Source of the DNA: Coenobita brevimanus
Lineage: Eukaryota; Arthropoda; Malacostraca; Decapoda; Coenobitidae
NCBI GenBank assembly: GCA_032717465.1
Contig: CM064732.1
Span: forward strand, 20,804,942 to 20,868,941
DNA length: 64,000 nt
Direction: 5' to 3'
A model generated the notes under the pieces. The model was not told the DNA's origin, ran no database searches, and saw only the letters and a program-made list of their open reading frames with translations. A program made the position numbers and the translations under genes. Positions 61,701-64,000 of this stretch are shown here, piece after piece; within the stretch, counting starts at the first letter, position 1, and each line of letters opens with the position of its first letter.

Positions 61701-62059
61701 CTGAGTCCTTCAGTCGATTTTTCTTCAGTTTTTCTTACTACTAGACTAGTCCGAGAAGCTTCCTCTTGCAGTAGCAGAAGGACGAAGTCGGAACATTTGT
61801 TGAGCCCCAGAAATAAATAACACTGTCAGTCACTGCAGATGCACTATCAGACTTGGTGTTCATCAGGATTACGTGGTGGTAAAAGAAAAGCCTGAATACT
61901 TGATCCTTAGATGGTAGTCGACAACCAGTGATCGTCTTTTCAGAATGACTGATCAACCAGACAGAACCACTGCTTCGTGTGGTGGCTGTAGCCATATCAC
62001 CTGCAAGCAGAAATACAATTTGAAATAGAGGAAAGCATGCAAAGGAGGCTGTACAGAAC

Positions 62060-62060
62060 A

Positions 62061-62149
<89 letters not shown>
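62060..62149. repeat. (CA)n microsatellite
   Basis: CA array with one TACA interruption near 62110. On the minus strand it lies about 60 nt downstream of the predicted start of the promoter at 62207-62314, so a transcript would carry (UG)n. Confidence 0.97.
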
Positions 62150-62150
<1 letters not shown>

Positions 62151-62206
62151 TTTGTCCTCACGAGCAAGCAGCACAATATGCACAATTACACATTGCACAA
62201 CCAGCC

Positions 62207-62314
62207 GACTGAGCGGCGAGGCAACCTGCTGGTATTTATAGACACATGACCAACCCTTCTAGAACATTCCATAATTTTCTCGAATCGTCTAGAGCTCTCT
62301 AAAACATTCCAGAA
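62207..62314 (-). promoter_or_regulatory. Heat-shock-element promoter with TATA and Inr
   Basis: Read on the minus strand: heat-shock elements at 62314-62307 (TTCTGGAA), 62284-62277 (TTCGAGAA) and 62269-62257 (GAATGTTCTAGAA, three alternating units), then TATAAATA at 62240-62233, then TCAGTC at 62212-62207. With A of TCAGTC as +1 (62210), the TATA box starts at -30, which is canonical spacing for arthropod promoters. It could be the U3/R of a retrotransposon LTR, since a TGTAAT end lies at 62356, or a host promoter. No intact coding region follows. Confidence 0.6.
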
Positions 62315-62450
62315 TATAGAGCGACCTCAGAACATTGTCAGATCAGCCTCATTACATGTTACGAAGACAGTGAATTGGATTAAGGTCATTTTGCGTCTGA
62401 ATCAGTAAACGCTATGTGAAATCTCAGTTTATGACCATGGGCCACCCAAA

Positions 62451-63502
<1,052 letters not shown>

Positions 63503-63545
<43 letters not shown>
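63503..63545. repeat. (GA)n microsatellite
   Basis: GA array with one AAAG interruption. Confidence 0.95.
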
Positions 63546-63546
<1 letters not shown>

Positions 63547-64000
63547 GAATTTTTTTGTGTGTGTAAAAATACTGCTGGTGTGTTTCATTCAATGTGTTCA
63601 ATAAAAAACGAAAAATGCAAAAGTATACAGACAGACAAATCATTATTTGGTGACATTTTCTTTGCATTTCATCCACTTTTTCCATTTTTGACAAGGAAAC
63701 ATCAGCAAAATATAAATTTGTTTCTCCTCACATTGCTATAGATAATATCAGCCATCATTTCCTTTTTCATAACAAGTGGTGCCAGACACAACAAACCTCG
63801 CTCGACAGCAGTTATTTTATCGCTATTAAATACCGACTTGTTTCTGCCATATAGTTTCAGTGCTCAATAAAAGTCTAAGGTAATGGCGCAAATGTTTTCA
63901 AGTTACACCTCCTGAAAATCCATGATCTTGCGTTAGATCTTTCAGGATCATTCAAGGCCAAAGGTCATGCTGCCAAATGAAAGCCCATAAGAGACTTCGT
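63546..64000. other. No gene recognised
   Basis: AT-rich unassigned sequence to the window end. Confidence 0.4.

Overview
This window looks like repeat-dominated nuclear DNA from an arthropod, most likely a decapod crustacean (shrimp, crab or crayfish type). The reasons are the density of long (AT)n, (GA)n, (CA)n and (GATA)n microsatellites, the mixture of RTE, CR1/L2 and Jockey/I-like LINEs, tRNA-headed SINEs and TTAA-flanked MITEs, and an arthropod-style TATA plus TCAGTC core promoter. I found no host protein-coding gene I can defend. Nearly every real coding signal belongs to a transposable element, and most are broken. The species call is inference.

Layout. 0-10 kb: pyrimidine/purine simple repeats, a CR1-like LINE 3' remnant (2.3-3.1 kb, minus), a widespread 300-bp repeat (3.97-4.27 kb), two LTR fragments with a tRNA-Leu-type primer site, SINE-A and SINE-B facing each other across an (AT)n array, and an RTE 3' remnant. 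10.7-15.2 kb: a degraded Jockey/CR1-like LINE (minus) split by a tandem pair of TTAA-flanked piggyBac-like MITEs. 15.9-20.7 kb: an RTE 3' tail, a second TTAA MITE pair, a degenerate minisatellite, a hAT-like MITE, and higher-order (AT)/(GATA)/(CA) arrays. 21-25 kb: a CR1/L2-like LINE (plus) split by a decayed copy of a conserved gene of unknown function. 25.4-27.3 kb: the 5' half of an I/Jockey-like LINE (minus). 28.9-31.5 kb: remnants of a large repeated gene family (minus). 33-36 kb: kilobase pyrimidine then purine tracts. 36.3-41.4 kb: SINE-D and a nearly complete RTE element with 13-bp target duplications. 42-48 kb: further RTE copies and 3' tails. 49.5-51.6 kb: purine then pyrimidine tract. 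52.0-58.8 kb: SINE-C, SINE-A and a complete LTR retrotransposon. 58.8-60.8 kb: a second copy of the 10.7-kb LINE (plus). 61-62.4 kb: a decayed repeated gene and a heat-shock-element promoter.

The most notable element is the LTR retrotransposon at 52472..58791 (minus strand). It has two 799-bp LTRs, a SAP-like/SCAN-like Gag with a CCHC knuckle, and a Pol in which integrase comes BEFORE reverse transcriptase and RNase H. That is the Gmr1-type, copia-like order inside a Ty3/gypsy-type protein set. LTRs differ at only about 15 positions, yet the copy carries a Gag frame break, an in-frame TAG between integrase and RT, and a lysine at the position of the integrase catalytic glutamate.

A second theme is that retroposon 3' ends (four SINE families and two RTE families) repeatedly run straight into (AT)n, (CA)n or (GATA)n arrays, which suggests that retroposon tails seed the microsatellites that fill this genome.
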